Positions 52,244-61,334 are shown, numbered from the stretch's first letter. The stretch: 64,000 bases of DNA from Streptomyces sp. NBC_00236 (GCF_036195045.1 NZ_CP108100.1:7378001-7442000); one strand, 5' to 3'. The notes: generated by a model from the sequence alone, not told the origin. Made by a program: numbers and translations.

Positions 52244-53038
52244 CTACCCGGGCGCACCGAACCGCGCCGCCGACCGGAGGAGTTCCCCGGCGCGACGCTC
52301 CAGCGCGGCCTCGTCGCCGCGGCAGGCCGGCGCGCACGCCACCAGTGCCAGCCGGTCACGCCAGGTGGCACCGGCCAGCGGTACGGCGACCGCGTGCAGG
52401 CCCGGCACCGACTCGTCGCGGGCGGTCGCGTAGCCGCGGTCACGGATCCGGCCCAGCTCGGCGAGGAGCTCCGGCCGGGACGTGAGCGTGTCGGGGGTGA
52501 CCGCGTCGAGCCTTTCCCGCGGGTACAGGACGCGGATCTGCTCGGCGGTCATCCGGGAGAGCAGCAGCTTGCCGCCCGCCGTGGCGTGCGCGGGACGGGT
52601 GCCGCCCCGCTCCAGCATCACCCGTACCGGATGACCGGACTCGCGGCCGTCCGTGACCAGGACCTCGTCGCCGATCAGCGCGGTGCTGAGCACGGTCTCA
52701 CCGGTGCGCCGCGCGGCGTCCTCCAGTACCGCACCCACCCGTTCCCGGACCGGGGCGCCGAATCCGGCCGGGCGGCCCAGCCGCACCAGTTCGGGACCGG
52801 GCGAGTAGCCCCGCCCGGACGGTTCCCGGGTGGCGAAGCCGCGTCCTTCCAGGGTGCTGAGGACCCGGTGGGCGGTGGAGCGGCCGATGGAGAGCAGCCC
52901 GGCCGCCTCAGAGACGGTCAGGGCGTCATGGGTGAGGAACAGCCGCATCAGCCGCAGGCCGGTGTCGAGCGATTCGATGGTGTAGTCCCGCGCCGGCTCC
53001 ATCAGATGTCTGTTCCCCTTCGTGTCCGCGATGGGCAT
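52244..53038 (-). CDS. IclR-family regulator
   Basis: This 264-residue regulator has an N-terminal winged helix (LTVSEAAGLLSIGRSTAHRVL, ~40-60) and a C-terminal IclR effector domain (~85-255) with GETVLSTALIGDEVLV, HATAGGKLLLS and the GYATARDESVPGLHAVAVPL signature. It is convergent with marR and faces away from the conservon. Two starts are possible: ATG 53038, or ATG 53002 (MEPARDYTIES), which fits related proteins. No catabolic genes adjoin it, so its targets cannot be named. Confidence 0.86.
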   Translation of the reverse strand: MPIADTKGNRHLMEPARDYTIESLDTGLRLMRLFLTHDALTVSEAAGLLSIGRSTAHRVLSTLEGRGFATREPSGRGYSPGPELVRLGRPAGFGAPVRERVGAVLEDAARRTGETVLSTALIGDEVLVTDGRESGHPVRVMLERGGTRPAHATAGGKLLLSRMTAEQIRVLYPRERLDAVTPDTLTSRPELLAELGRIRDRGYATARDESVPGLHAVAVPLAGATWRDRLALVACAPACRGDEAALERRAGELLRSAARFGAPG

Positions 53039-53495
53039 CCACCCTTGCGGTGGTCATCAACCCGCTTCTTTCGATCCGCTTCGATCACATGTGCCCTTGT
53101 CCTTCTCTGCGGGACGCGAAGGGGCGTCCCCCATCGGAGCAGCCCGATGATTCGCCCGGTCACCGTACGACTTGCGGGGAGGGTGTTGCCGGTCGAAGGC
53201 GGGATGCGGCATCTCCGTCCCGCAGGGCAGGACGGGCGGGCGTGGGTTTCGCTCATCTCTCCCGTTCGTCACTCCTCGCGCACGACTGTTGGCGGTGCGT
53301 GTAAAAACTCGTGAGTGTATTACCGCGGGAGCGCTCGCGCAGGGGGTTGGGTGAATGTGCCGAAGCACTGTTTCGATCTGACTAAGCTCACGCGCAGTGA
53401 AGTCGAGTTGATATGAATTCGAGCGCTTGTTCCCTACTGCCCTGCAAGCGCTGTACCTCCCGATTACCTCCCGAATCAACCGCCAGAGGTTTTAG
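53039..53495. other. intergenic region between the IclR gene and the conservon
   Basis: No convincing gene is present; frames lack third-position bias. It must hold the conservon promoter, but no well-spaced -35/-10 pair could be named with confidence. CAGAGG precedes the cvnA ATG at 53496. Confidence 0.4.
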
Positions 53496-55106
53496 ATGGT
53501 TCGTGTTGAATCACCACCGATCGACCGAGAAACACCTGTCGTCCGTGCCGTGTTGCTGCCCGTCGTCGTGATGGCCGGCGCAACCGCCGCCGCCGTCGCG
53601 CTGGTTGCCGAGGCCGCGCGGATACCAGTCGTCTGGTGCGGCGCCGTCGCCACCGTCGTGGTCGCCGTGCTCACCGCCGAACTCGCCCGCCGCTCACGCA
53701 CGAACCGGCGGCAGCGCGCCCACTACGAACAGCGCATCACCGCGCTGGAGCGGCGCATCGCCAGTCACGACGAAGAGAGCGTACGGATCAGCAAGGAGCT
53801 CCTCCCTGCGGCGATCCACCGGCTGCGCGTGGGCAATTCGCCCGACGAGGTGCTGCGGGACGTCGTCGACGGCGACGAGGTATACCGCCACCTCCCCGAC
53901 GCCCAGCGCGCGCTCGTCTACACGGTGCTGGACATCATCGACAACGAGGAGGCGACGCGTGACTCCGCGCAGCGCGCCTTCGTCAACGTCGCCCGCCGTG
54001 TCCAGGCGATCGTCCACCGGCAGGCCAGTGAGCTGCGGGAGATGGAGGAGCACCACGGGCGCAACCCCGACGTCTTCGACGACCTCCTGCGCATCGACCA
54101 CGGCACCGCGCTGATCGGCCGGCTCGCCGACTCCATCGCCGTGCTCGGCGGAGCCCGGCCCAGCCGTCAGTGGCCCAAGCCCGTACCGCTGTTCAGCGTG
54201 CTGCGCGGTGCCATGTCGCGCATCCTGGAGTACCCGCGCGTCGATCTGCACTCGATCGCCAAGGTCGCCATCATCGGCACCGCGGTCGAACCGCTCATCC
54301 ACGCCTGCGCCGAACTCCTGGACAACGCCACCCGGTACTCGCCGCCGCAGACCCGCGTGCACGTCACCGCCGTCGAGGTCCAGACCGGCATCGCCATCGA
54401 GATCGAGGACGGCGGCGTCAGCCTCAGCGAGGAGGCCCGCGCCCGGGCCGAGAACATGCTCGCCAGGGCCCAGGCCGGCTCCAGCATGAACGACCTCGGC
54501 GAGTCCCCCCGGCTCGGCATGGCGGTCGTCGGCCGGCTGTCGCGGATGTACGACCTCCAGGTGTCGCTGCGGCAGTCCGCGTACGGCGGTGTCCGCGCCG
54601 TACTCATCGTGCCGCGCTCCATGATCACCACCGGCCCCGCGCCCGGCATCGCCCACGGCATCGGCGCCACGTCGCGGCCCACCAGCGACATCGACCTCGC
54701 GGACATGAAGCACGTCGTCCCGGCCCGCAGCTCCCGCCGCAAGCCGAGCCCCGTAGCCTCCCGCCCGGCCACCGGACCGGTCGCTCCCGAACCCCGGCCC
54801 GTCACCCCGGCCGTCGCCATGGAGGACGACGTCCCCGTGGTCACCGAATGGACCTCCGGCGGACTCCCGCAGCGCCGCAGCCGGGGCCGCGCACCGCTCG
54901 GTTCGCACAACCTTCCCGCCCAGTCCACCGAAACGGGCGCCGGACGGAGCAACGCCTACGGCAACGGCCACGGTCAGGCCAATGGCAAGGAACCGCCTCC
55001 CGGGATCTGGCTGGAGGCGTTCACCAAGGCAGCCAACGGCGTGCCCCGGGAGCCCGGGGCAGACGACGACTCCGACGACGCGTGGGACAAGGGAGACCTG
55101 AAGTGA
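53496..55106 (+). CDS. cvnA: conservon sensor-kinase-like protein CvnA
   Basis: This 536-residue membrane protein has two N-terminal helices (~15-37 and 43-66), a coiled-coil helical segment (~70-210), and a GHKL ATPase domain (~235-380) with the N-box ELLDNATRYSPP and a G-box near LGMAVVGRLSRMYDL. The C-terminal ~150 residues are Pro/Ser/Arg-rich and disordered. The helical segment lacks an obvious phosphoacceptor histidine. In conservons, CvnA is the membrane component working with the LC7 (CvnB), DUF742 (CvnC) and GTPase (CvnD) partners, all encoded next with overlapping ends. Confidence 0.9.
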   Translation: MVRVESPPIDRETPVVRAVLLPVVVMAGATAAAVALVAEAARIPVVWCGAVATVVVAVLTAELARRSRTNRRQRAHYEQRITALERRIASHDEESVRISKELLPAAIHRLRVGNSPDEVLRDVVDGDEVYRHLPDAQRALVYTVLDIIDNEEATRDSAQRAFVNVARRVQAIVHRQASELREMEEHHGRNPDVFDDLLRIDHGTALIGRLADSIAVLGGARPSRQWPKPVPLFSVLRGAMSRILEYPRVDLHSIAKVAIIGTAVEPLIHACAELLDNATRYSPPQTRVHVTAVEVQTGIAIEIEDGGVSLSEEARARAENMLARAQAGSSMNDLGESPRLGMAVVGRLSRMYDLQVSLRQSAYGGVRAVLIVPRSMITTGPAPGIAHGIGATSRPTSDIDLADMKHVVPARSSRRKPSPVASRPATGPVAPEPRPVTPAVAMEDDVPVVTEWTSGGLPQRRSRGRAPLGSHNLPAQSTETGAGRSNAYGNGHGQANGKEPPPGIWLEAFTKAANGVPREPGADDDSDDAWDKGDLK

Positions 55107-55510
55107 TCCAGCAGCGGGGCAACATGGACTGGATGCTCAAAGAGCTCGCCGACGACGTTCCGGACATCCACCAGATCGTCGTGCTCTCCGCGGACGGACT
55201 GCGCATCGCCCGGCACGGAGGCGACCCCGACGTCGCCGACCGGCTCGCCGCGGCCTGCGCCGGGCTGCAGAGCCTGGCCGCCGCCGTCGCCTCCGAAATC
55301 CCGTACAGCGACGGCAGGATGCGGCTCGTCGTCATCGAGGTGACCGGCGGATTCTTCTACCTGATGGCCGCGGGAGCCGGCGCGTACCTCGCCGTACTCG
55401 CCGGTGAGACGGTCGACGCGGGCCTCGTCGGATCACGGATGCGCGACATGGTCGTACGGATCGGCGCCCATCTGACGAGCCCGCCCCGACACGACGGGCA
55501 GGCCGGATGA
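55103..55510 (+). CDS. cvnB: conservon roadblock/LC7 protein CvnB
   Basis: This 135-residue roadblock/LC7-domain protein (MDWMLKELADDVPDIHQIVV...LSADGL) resembles MglB, the GTPase-activating partner of bacterial Ras-like GTPases. GTG 55103 overlaps the cvnA stop, and GGGAG is upstream. It probably modulates CvnD and associates with CvnA at the membrane. Confidence 0.92.
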   Translation: MIQQRGNMDWMLKELADDVPDIHQIVVLSADGLRIARHGGDPDVADRLAAACAGLQSLAAAVASEIPYSDGRMRLVVIEVTGGFFYLMAAGAGAYLAVLAGETVDAGLVGSRMRDMVVRIGAHLTSPPRHDGQAG

Positions 55511-55878
55511 GTTCTTCCCGACGAGAACGCCGCAAGGCCGATCCGGCACTGAGCGATCCGGAACGGCTGTACGTCATCACCGGCGATCCCGACGGCAGCG
55601 AGCGGGCAGCGCTCGACCTGGTCACGATGGTGGTCTCGAAGTCGCAGCCGACACCGACGGTCCAGCCCGAGCAGGCCGTGATCCTGCGGCTCTGCCAGGC
55701 GCCGTTATCCGTGGCAGAGATCTCCGCCTACCTCAGCCTGCCCTTCAGCGTGGTGACCTCGCTCCTCACCGAACTCCTCGCCACCGAACTGATCGAATCG
55801 CGCGCCCCGATCGTCCGCGCAACCCTCCCGGACAGGTCCCTCCTCGAAGCGGTGATGCATGGACTTCAGAAACTCTGA
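55507..55878 (+). CDS. cvnC: conservon DUF742 protein CvnC
   Basis: This 123-residue DUF742 protein has the winged-helix-like segment LSVAEISAYLSLPFSVVTSLL. It overlaps cvnB by four bases (ATGA) and cvnD by 20 bases. DUF742 proteins are constant members of conservons and probably bridge CvnB and CvnD; a DNA-binding role has not been shown. Confidence 0.92.
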   Translation: MSSSRRERRKADPALSDPERLYVITGDPDGSERAALDLVTMVVSKSQPTPTVQPEQAVILRLCQAPLSVAEISAYLSLPFSVVTSLLTELLATELIESRAPIVRATLPDRSLLEAVMHGLQKL

Positions 55879-56473
55879 CACGATCACGGGCCCCCGCAGC
55901 GAGGACGTCCTCCCCACCACGGCCACCGCCGCGGTGAAGGTCGTGATCGTCGGAGGGTTCGGGGTCGGCAAGACGACCATGGTCGGCTCGGTGAGCGAGA
56001 TCCGACCGCTGACCACAGAAGAGACCATGACCCAGGCCGGCGTCGGCGTGGACGACAACTTCGGGGTGGAGAGCAAGACCGCCACCACCGTCGCCATGGA
56101 CTTCGGCCGGATCAGCATCAGCGAGGAGCTGATCCTCTATCTGTTCGGCACCCCGGGGCAGGAGCGCTTCTGGTTCCTGTGGAACGGACTGTTCGAGGGC
56201 GCACTCGGCGCCGTCGTGCTCATCGACACGCGCCGGCTCGAAGTCAGCTTCGACGTCATCGGGCGGCTGGAGGAGCGCGGCGTGCCGTTCGTCGTCGCCG
56301 TCAACACCTTCCCCGACGCGCCGAAACACCCCGTCGAGGCGCTGCGCAGCGCCCTGGACCTGCCGGACGAGGTCCCGATGATCGACTGCGACGCCCGGCT
56401 GCGCGCCTCCAGCCGCGATGTGCTGATGACCCTGATGCGCTATCTGCACAGCCTGGCCGTCCCGCTCGGCTGA
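55859..56473 (+). CDS. cvnD: conservon Ras-like GTPase CvnD
   Basis: This 204-residue small GTPase resembles MglA. Walker A is GGFGVGKTT (residues 32-40), the switch II region is GTPGQERFWFLW, and the guanine-specificity segment is NTFPDAP, a variant of NKxD. It should cycle between GDP and GTP with CvnB as partner. It is co-translated with cvnC and followed by a CYP157-type gene after 79 bases. Confidence 0.93.
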   Translation: MDFRNSDTITGPRSEDVLPTTATAAVKVVIVGGFGVGKTTMVGSVSEIRPLTTEETMTQAGVGVDDNFGVESKTATTVAMDFGRISISEELILYLFGTPGQERFWFLWNGLFEGALGAVVLIDTRRLEVSFDVIGRLEERGVPFVVAVNTFPDAPKHPVEALRSALDLPDEVPMIDCDARLRASSRDVLMTLMRYLHSLAVPLG

Positions 56474-56552
56474 CGTCGCCCGCACCCGATCCGCGCGCCC
56501 CCATCGCGCACCCATCCGTCCGGCCCTTGGCAGACTGATCCCTGGAGCGATC

Positions 56553-58130
56553 GTGACATCCCCATTCCACTACGAACCCGGCGAGGCCACGGGGCCGGTT
56601 CCGCCCCCCGAGTGCCCGGCCCACGGCCTCGGTATCGGCCCCGGCGGCGTGCGACGCCTCTACGGCCCCGAGGCCGAACAGGATCCGCGCGGCCTGTACG
56701 CCAAACTGCGCGCCGAACACGGCTCGGTGGCGCCGGTGCTGCTGCACGGGGACGTACCCGCCTGGCTGGTCCTCGGGCACAGCGAGAACCTGCACATGAC
56801 CCGTACGCCCTCACAGTTCTCCCGGGACTCGCGCCGCTGGCGGGCCCTGCAGGACGGCAGCGTCGCGCCGGACCACCCGCTGGCGCCCATCTTCACCTGG
56901 CAGCCGATCTGCGTCTTCGCCGACGGCGCCACCCATGAGCGCCAACGCGGCGCGGTCACCGACTCCATGGGCCGGATCGACACCCGCGGTGTGCGGCGCC
57001 ACGTCAACCGCTACAGCAACCGGCTCGTCAACGACTTCTGCCGCGAGGGCCGCACCGACCTGGTCACCGCCTTCGCCGAACGGCTGCCCATGATGGTGAT
57101 GTGCGCCATCCTCGGTATGCCGGAGGAGTACAACGACCGGATGGTGCAGGCCGCCCGCGACATGACCCGCGGCACCGCGACCGCGGTCGAGAGCAACGCC
57201 TATGTGCTGGACGCGCTGAACCGCCTCGTCGAGCGGCGCCGCCGCGAACCCGCGGACGACTTCGCCACCTGGCTGGTGGAGCACCCCGCCGACATGAACG
57301 ACAAGGAGGTGGCCGAGCATCTGCGGCTCATCCTGATCGCGTCCTACGAGGCGACCACCAACCTGATCGCCAACGTGCTCCGCATGGTGCTCACCGATCC
57401 GCGCTTCCGGGCCCGGCTCAGCGGCGGGCACATGACGGTCCCCGAGGCGGTCGAGCAGACCCTGTGGGACGAGCCCCCGTTCACCGCGGTCTTCGGCCGC
57501 TGGGCGGTGGGCGACACGGAACTCGGCGGGCAGCGCATCAAGGCGGGCGACGCGCTGATCGTCGGTATCGCCCCCGCCAACATCGACCCGGTGGTGCGTC
57601 CCGACCTCGACGCCAACATGGAGGGCAACCGCGCCCACCTCGCGTTCAGCGGCGGCCCCCACGAGTGCCCGGGCCAGGACATCGGCCGTGCCATCGCGGA
57701 CGTCGGCGTCGACGCCCTGCTGATGCGCCTGCCCGACCTCGAACTCGCCGTCGACGAGAGCGAACTGAGGTGGGTCGGCAACCTCATGGGCCGCCACCTC
57801 GTTGAGCTGCCGGCCGAGTTCGCGCCGCGCGCCCCGCAGGACGACCGGGAACCGCCGTCCATGGGCAAGCCGAACCCGACGCGCCAGGACTGGGAGGTGC
57901 AGTCCGCGGTACGGCACGTGGCGCCGACCCCGGTACGGGCCCCCGCCCCGCCGGAACCGGCAGGCACGGCGCCGGGCGTCCCACCGGCCGGGGTGACCGT
58001 GGCCGTCGACGGATCCGTCGACGCGCGGACCGGTGAGGGCTCCGCTGCCGGGATGATCCCGCAGCAGCGGAGGCCCGCGGCCCCGGCCAGGCTGTGGCGC
58101 GTCGTGACCCGCTGGTGGAACGGCTACTGA
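56553..58130 (+). CDS. cvnE: conservon P450 CvnE, CYP157-type, lacking EXXR
   Basis: This 525-residue protein contains a P450 domain (~30-430) with heme Cys372 in FSGGPHECPG. The K-helix reads VEQTLWDEPP: residues 301-305 are EQTLW, so both EXXR positions aligned with the CYP154 ETLR (Gln302, Trp305) are changed. That matches the CYP157 family, known to lack EXXR. After the P450 core comes a ~100-residue Pro/Ala-rich tail ending RWWNGY, not seen in the other CYP157-type gene at 3.4 kb. The start is GTG 56553, behind GGAG. No CYP154 partner follows; the next gene is a GH4 enzyme. Confidence 0.88.
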   Translation: MTSPFHYEPGEATGPVPPPECPAHGLGIGPGGVRRLYGPEAEQDPRGLYAKLRAEHGSVAPVLLHGDVPAWLVLGHSENLHMTRTPSQFSRDSRRWRALQDGSVAPDHPLAPIFTWQPICVFADGATHERQRGAVTDSMGRIDTRGVRRHVNRYSNRLVNDFCREGRTDLVTAFAERLPMMVMCAILGMPEEYNDRMVQAARDMTRGTATAVESNAYVLDALNRLVERRRREPADDFATWLVEHPADMNDKEVAEHLRLILIASYEATTNLIANVLRMVLTDPRFRARLSGGHMTVPEAVEQTLWDEPPFTAVFGRWAVGDTELGGQRIKAGDALIVGIAPANIDPVVRPDLDANMEGNRAHLAFSGGPHECPGQDIGRAIADVGVDALLMRLPDLELAVDESELRWVGNLMGRHLVELPAEFAPRAPQDDREPPSMGKPNPTRQDWEVQSAVRHVAPTPVRAPAPPEPAGTAPGVPPAGVTVAVDGSVDARTGEGSAAGMIPQQRRPAAPARLWRVVTRWWNGY

Positions 58131-58145
58131 CCGGCGGCGCAGTCG

Positions 58146-58182
58146 GGCGCGGACGGCCGGTCACCGGCCGGTCGTCCGCGCC
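58146..58182 (+). terminator. terminator after the conservon
   Basis: A 10-bp outer stem (58146-58155 with 58173-58182) continues into an inner GCCGGT/ACCGGC stem with a small bulge, 15 bases after the cvnE stop. Confidence 0.65.
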
Positions 58183-58214
58183 TCGCTCCACCACCCCACG
58201 TACCATGCGGAAGC

Positions 58215-59588
58215 GTGAAGCTGACAATTCTGGGCGGCGGCGGGTTCCGGGTTCCCCTGGTCTACGGGGCGCTGCTCGCCGACCACGCCGAAGGCCGCGT
58301 CTCGGCCGTCACCCTCTACGACACCGACGTCGACCGGCTCACCGCCATGGCGCGGGTCCTCACCGAACAGGCCGAGGGAATCCCGGACGCGCCCACCGTC
58401 GCCGCGACCACCGAACTGGACGAGGCGCTGCGCGGCGCCGACTTCGTCTTCTCGGCGATCCGGGTCGGCGGCCTCGCCGGCCGGGCGGCTGACGAACGCG
58501 TCGCGCTCGACGAGGGCGTCCTCGGCCAGGAGACGGTCGGCGCCGGTGGCATCGCCTACGGACTGCGCACCGTACCGGTCGCCGTCGATCTGGCCCGCCG
58601 CATCGCCCGGCTCGCCCCGCAGGCCTGGGTCATCAACTTCACGAACCCCGCAGGCCTGGTCACCGAGGCCATGTCCCGTCACCTCGGCGACCGGGTCATC
58701 GGGATCTGCGACTCACCCGTCGGCCTCGGCCGCCGCATCGCCCGCGTGCTCGGCGCCGACCCCGACCGGGCCCGGATCGACTACGTCGGCCTCAATCACC
58801 TCGGCTGGGTGCGCGGGCTGTACGTCGAGGGCCGCGACGAACTCCCGCGCCTGCTCGCCGACCCGGAGCTGCTCGGCTCCTTCGAGGAGGGCCGGCTCTT
58901 CGGCGCCGACTGGCTGCGTTCCCTGGGCGCGATCCCCAACGAATACCTGCACTACTACTACTTCAACCGCGAGGCGGTCCGCGCCTACCAGGACGCCGAG
59001 CAGACCCGTGGCGCCTTCCTCCGTGAACAGCAGGAGGGCTTCTACGGCCGGATGAAGGACCCGGCCACACCGGCCCTGGCCACCTGGGACCGCACCCGCG
59101 CCGAGCGCGAGGCGACGTACATGTCGGAGAACCGGGATGTCGCGGGGGCGGGGGAGCGGGACGAGAGCGATCTGGACTCCGGTGGCTACGAGCAGGTCGC
59201 GCTGGCCCTGATGCGGGCCGTCGCCCGCAACGAGCAGACGTCCCTGATCCTCAACGTCCGCAACGGGCGCACCCTCGCGGTGCTCGACGCGGACGCCGTG
59301 ATCGAGGCCCCGTGCCTCGTCGACGCGAACGGAGCCCGTCCCGTCGCCGTCGATCCGCTCCCGTACCACGCCGTCGGGCTGGTCACCGCGGTGAAGGCCG
59401 TCGAACGTGCGGTACTCGACGCGGCAGCGAGCGGATCACGCGCCGACGCGGTCCGCGCCTTCGCGCTGCACCCGTTGGTGGACTCGGTCTCGGTGGCGCG
59501 CCGGCTGGTCGACGGCTATACGAAGGTCCATCCGGGGCTGTCGTACCTGCGCCGGGAAGGGCCGTCCAGCACTCGTGGTGGTGGGTAG
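58215..59588 (+). CDS. GH4-family 6-phospho-beta-glucosidase
   Basis: This 457-residue NAD- and metal-dependent glycosidase begins MKLTILGGGGFRVP, the dinucleotide-binding Rossmann start. Metal ligands are Cys165 (GICDSP) and His195 (GLNHLGW); the NPAGLV loop is also present. GH4 enzymes hydrolyse 6-phospho-beta-glucosides (or alpha-type substrates) through an oxidation-elimination route. There is no phosphotransferase gene nearby, so some substrates may be unphosphorylated. The start is GTG 58215. The C-terminus ends in a short odd STRGGG tail, right before a broken gene remnant. Confidence 0.85.
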   Translation: MKLTILGGGGFRVPLVYGALLADHAEGRVSAVTLYDTDVDRLTAMARVLTEQAEGIPDAPTVAATTELDEALRGADFVFSAIRVGGLAGRAADERVALDEGVLGQETVGAGGIAYGLRTVPVAVDLARRIARLAPQAWVINFTNPAGLVTEAMSRHLGDRVIGICDSPVGLGRRIARVLGADPDRARIDYVGLNHLGWVRGLYVEGRDELPRLLADPELLGSFEEGRLFGADWLRSLGAIPNEYLHYYYFNREAVRAYQDAEQTRGAFLREQQEGFYGRMKDPATPALATWDRTRAEREATYMSENRDVAGAGERDESDLDSGGYEQVALALMRAVARNEQTSLILNVRNGRTLAVLDADAVIEAPCLVDANGARPVAVDPLPYHAVGLVTAVKAVERAVLDAAASGSRADAVRAFALHPLVDSVSVARRLVDGYTKVHPGLSYLRREGPSSTRGGG

Positions 59589-59599
59589 ACGTGCGCTGT

Positions 59600-60262
59600 G
59601 GGCAACAGCCGCTTCCCGCTCGGCCCGTGCCGTAGCCGGCACCGTCGGCAGGCTCGCCCTGGACGCCGGTCTCGACGCCACCGGTCACCCGTCCGGCTTC
59701 ACCGTCTCCACCAGCACCGACGGCAGGAAGTGGGGCGAGCCGGTCGCCGAGGTCAGCGGCCGCTCCTTCACCCAGGAGGCCGTCTTCGCACCGGAGACGG
59801 TCCGCCATCTGCGGATCACGCTGACCGCGCCCGGTGACACCGGGTGGGCGGTGAACGAGATCCGGCTGTACGCGGACGGACCCGACGCCGCCACCACCCT
59901 CCAGGCCGAACAGGCCACCGACGTCAAGGGCGTCACCCGTGGCAACGCGGCCACCGGCCTGCTCGGCTCCGGCGACCGCCTGGGCTTCCGCCAGGTCCGG
60001 TTCGGCGCGGGAGCGGACCGGATCACCGTCCGCGTCGCGGCTCCGGGCCGGGGCGCGACCGGAGTGCTCCAGGTGCGCCTGGACAGCCCGAAGGGGCGGG
60101 TCGTGGGGGGTGCTTCCGGTGCGCGCCACGGGCGGAGCGGACACCTGGCAGGAGCAGTCGGCGAAGCTGCCGCACACCGTCACCGGAGCGCACGACGTGT
60201 ACCTCGTGGCGGCCGGGGGCGAGAAGACCGCAGCGGTCGACTGGCTGACCTTCCGCAAGTGA
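59600..60262 (+). pseudogene. C-terminal remnant of a secreted glycosidase: F5/8-type C and CBM6-like domains
   Basis: From about 59635 one frame encodes an F5/8 type C (discoidin)-like domain: GTVGRLALDAG, then FTVSTSTDGRKW and NEIRLYADG. A CBM6/35-like domain starts at TTLQAEQATDVKG. At the G6 run 60105-60110 the frame breaks; the continuation in another frame reads from GGADTWQEQSAKLP to AAVDWLTFRK and ends at 60262. No start codon, signal peptide or catalytic domain lies upstream, as the GH4 gene ends there. It looks like the tail of a deleted glycoside hydrolase gene with a later frameshift. Confidence 0.6.
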
Positions 60263-60268
60263 GCAGAC

Positions 60269-60306
60269 GGGTGGGGCGGGGCATCGGACGATGCCCCGCC
60301 CCACCC
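60269..60306. terminator. strong terminator after the broken CBM gene
   Basis: An 18-bp perfect stem (60269-60286 with 60289-60306) has a two-base spacer. It separates the remnant from the convergent hypothetical gene. Confidence 0.82.
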
Positions 60307-60320
60307 GCACGGAAACGCGC

Positions 60321-60761
60321 TCAGGGAGCGGAGACGACGCGCCGTCCGCCCGCGGGCGCCCACGAGGGCGTCACACCCGTCACCTGGCAGACCATCAGGA
60401 ACAGCGGAATGGGCGGCGTGTACGGCGTGCGACTGTCCGGCTGGTGGATCAGCCGGGGCCGTACGGCGGGGACGTACCCCCCGCGCGCGTACGCGGCCTG
60501 CACGGGCCAGTCCAGATCGAGGTCGGAGCCGGACGGCACGATCCACCACCAGCGGTCCGCGTCCGCGAAGACGCAGCCCGTACGCGGAAGATGGGACATC
60601 AGGCGGAAGCCGTAGCGCGCGGGCACGCCCACCGCGTCGCAGCCCAGGCTCGCCGAGAGGGCAGGGGGCAGCGGCAGTCGCACCATGCCGGCACCGTTGG
60701 GGCAGCCGGGTTCACGGGAGCGCCTGGCTCCGAGCAGATGGGACATGGCGTTCTTCAGCAT
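60321..60761 (-). CDS. hypothetical protein, conserved-type neighbour of a GHKL ATPase
   Basis: This 146-residue soluble protein is rich in Trp, Pro and Tyr (DRWWWIVPSGSDLDLDWP, then YTPPIPLFLMVCQ). The family is not recognised. It overlaps the ATPase gene by seven bases and follows it on the same strand, so the two are probably co-expressed. ATG 60761 is used; ATG 60746 (MSHLLG) is an alternative. Confidence 0.6.
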   Translation of the reverse strand: MLKNAMSHLLGARRSREPGCPNGAGMVRLPLPPALSASLGCDAVGVPARYGFRLMSHLPRTGCVFADADRWWWIVPSGSDLDLDWPVQAAYARGGYVPAVRPRLIHQPDSRTPYTPPIPLFLMVCQVTGVTPSWAPAGGRRVVSAP

Positions 60762-61213
60762 GAGTGCTCCGAGCTGTGCGGCAGTTCCGCCCAGACGATG
60801 CGGCCCGAGCCGTTCCCGGCGTCGCGGGACCCCCAGGCGCTGCACATCGCGTCGACGAGCAGCAGGCCGCGTCCGTGCTCGTCGTCGGCGCCGGCGCCCA
60901 GACGTGGCCCGCCGGGCTGGTGTCCTTGGTCCTGTACGGCTATGCGCAACCGGGTCTCGAGGCAGCGCAACTCGCACACGACGCGCGCGCTGGCGGTGTG
61001 CACCACCGCGTTGGTGACCAGTTCCGACACGATGAGGACCGCCGCGTCATGGGCGTCGTCGTCGAGCCGCCACTCGTCCAGCCGGGCCCGCGTCAGCCGC
61101 CGGGCTCCGGCGACCGACTCGGGCTGCGCGGGCAGCGCGAAGCAGTATCGGAGCGCTTCCGTCCCGGGGCTGAGGTCCATGAGCCGGGGGATGAGCGCAC
61201 TGCCAGGTGCCAC
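60755..61213 (-). CDS. GHKL ATP-binding anti-sigma-like regulator
   Basis: This 152-residue protein is a single RsbW-like HATPase domain with the N-box SELVTNAVVHT and the G-box region EHGRGLLLVDAM. Such proteins are numerous in Streptomyces, where they often lie beside DUF5753 regulators and DUF397 proteins. The start is GTG 61213. It is divergent from the XRE-DUF5753 gene, and their spacer contains two inverted repeats. A kinase or anti-sigma role is inferred from family. Confidence 0.85.
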   Translation of the reverse strand: MAPGSALIPRLMDLSPGTEALRYCFALPAQPESVAGARRLTRARLDEWRLDDDAHDAAVLIVSELVTNAVVHTASARVVCELRCLETRLRIAVQDQGHQPGGPRLGAGADDEHGRGLLLVDAMCSAWGSRDAGNGSGRIVWAELPHSSEHSC

Positions 61214-61279
61214 GACCGAATCCTCACAGTGGGGGCTGTGTCACGCTTCGCGATCTTCCTGAAAAAGGGCGGGCATGAC

Positions 61280-61297
61280 GAGTGAACTGGTTCACTC
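61280..61297. promoter_or_regulatory. GAGTGAAC-TG-GTTCACTC inverted repeat
   Basis: Eight-base perfect arms around TG, in the spacer between the divergent ATPase and XRE-DUF5753 genes. It is a candidate operator of the latter. Confidence 0.55.
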
Positions 61298-61334
61298 ACC
61301 AACTCTCCCCCTGTCGTGAACACTTGGCAAGGGG

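Noticed and set aside
53057..53479. 140-codon minus-strand frame between IclR and the conservon
   Set aside because: No coding bias, no ribosome site and no recognisable motif; it overlaps the expected conservon promoter.
61143..61155. GGAGCGCTTCC resembling the LacI operator core
   Set aside because: It lies inside the GHKL ATPase gene, lacks the TCGAAG/CTTCGA arms, and is probably coincidental.
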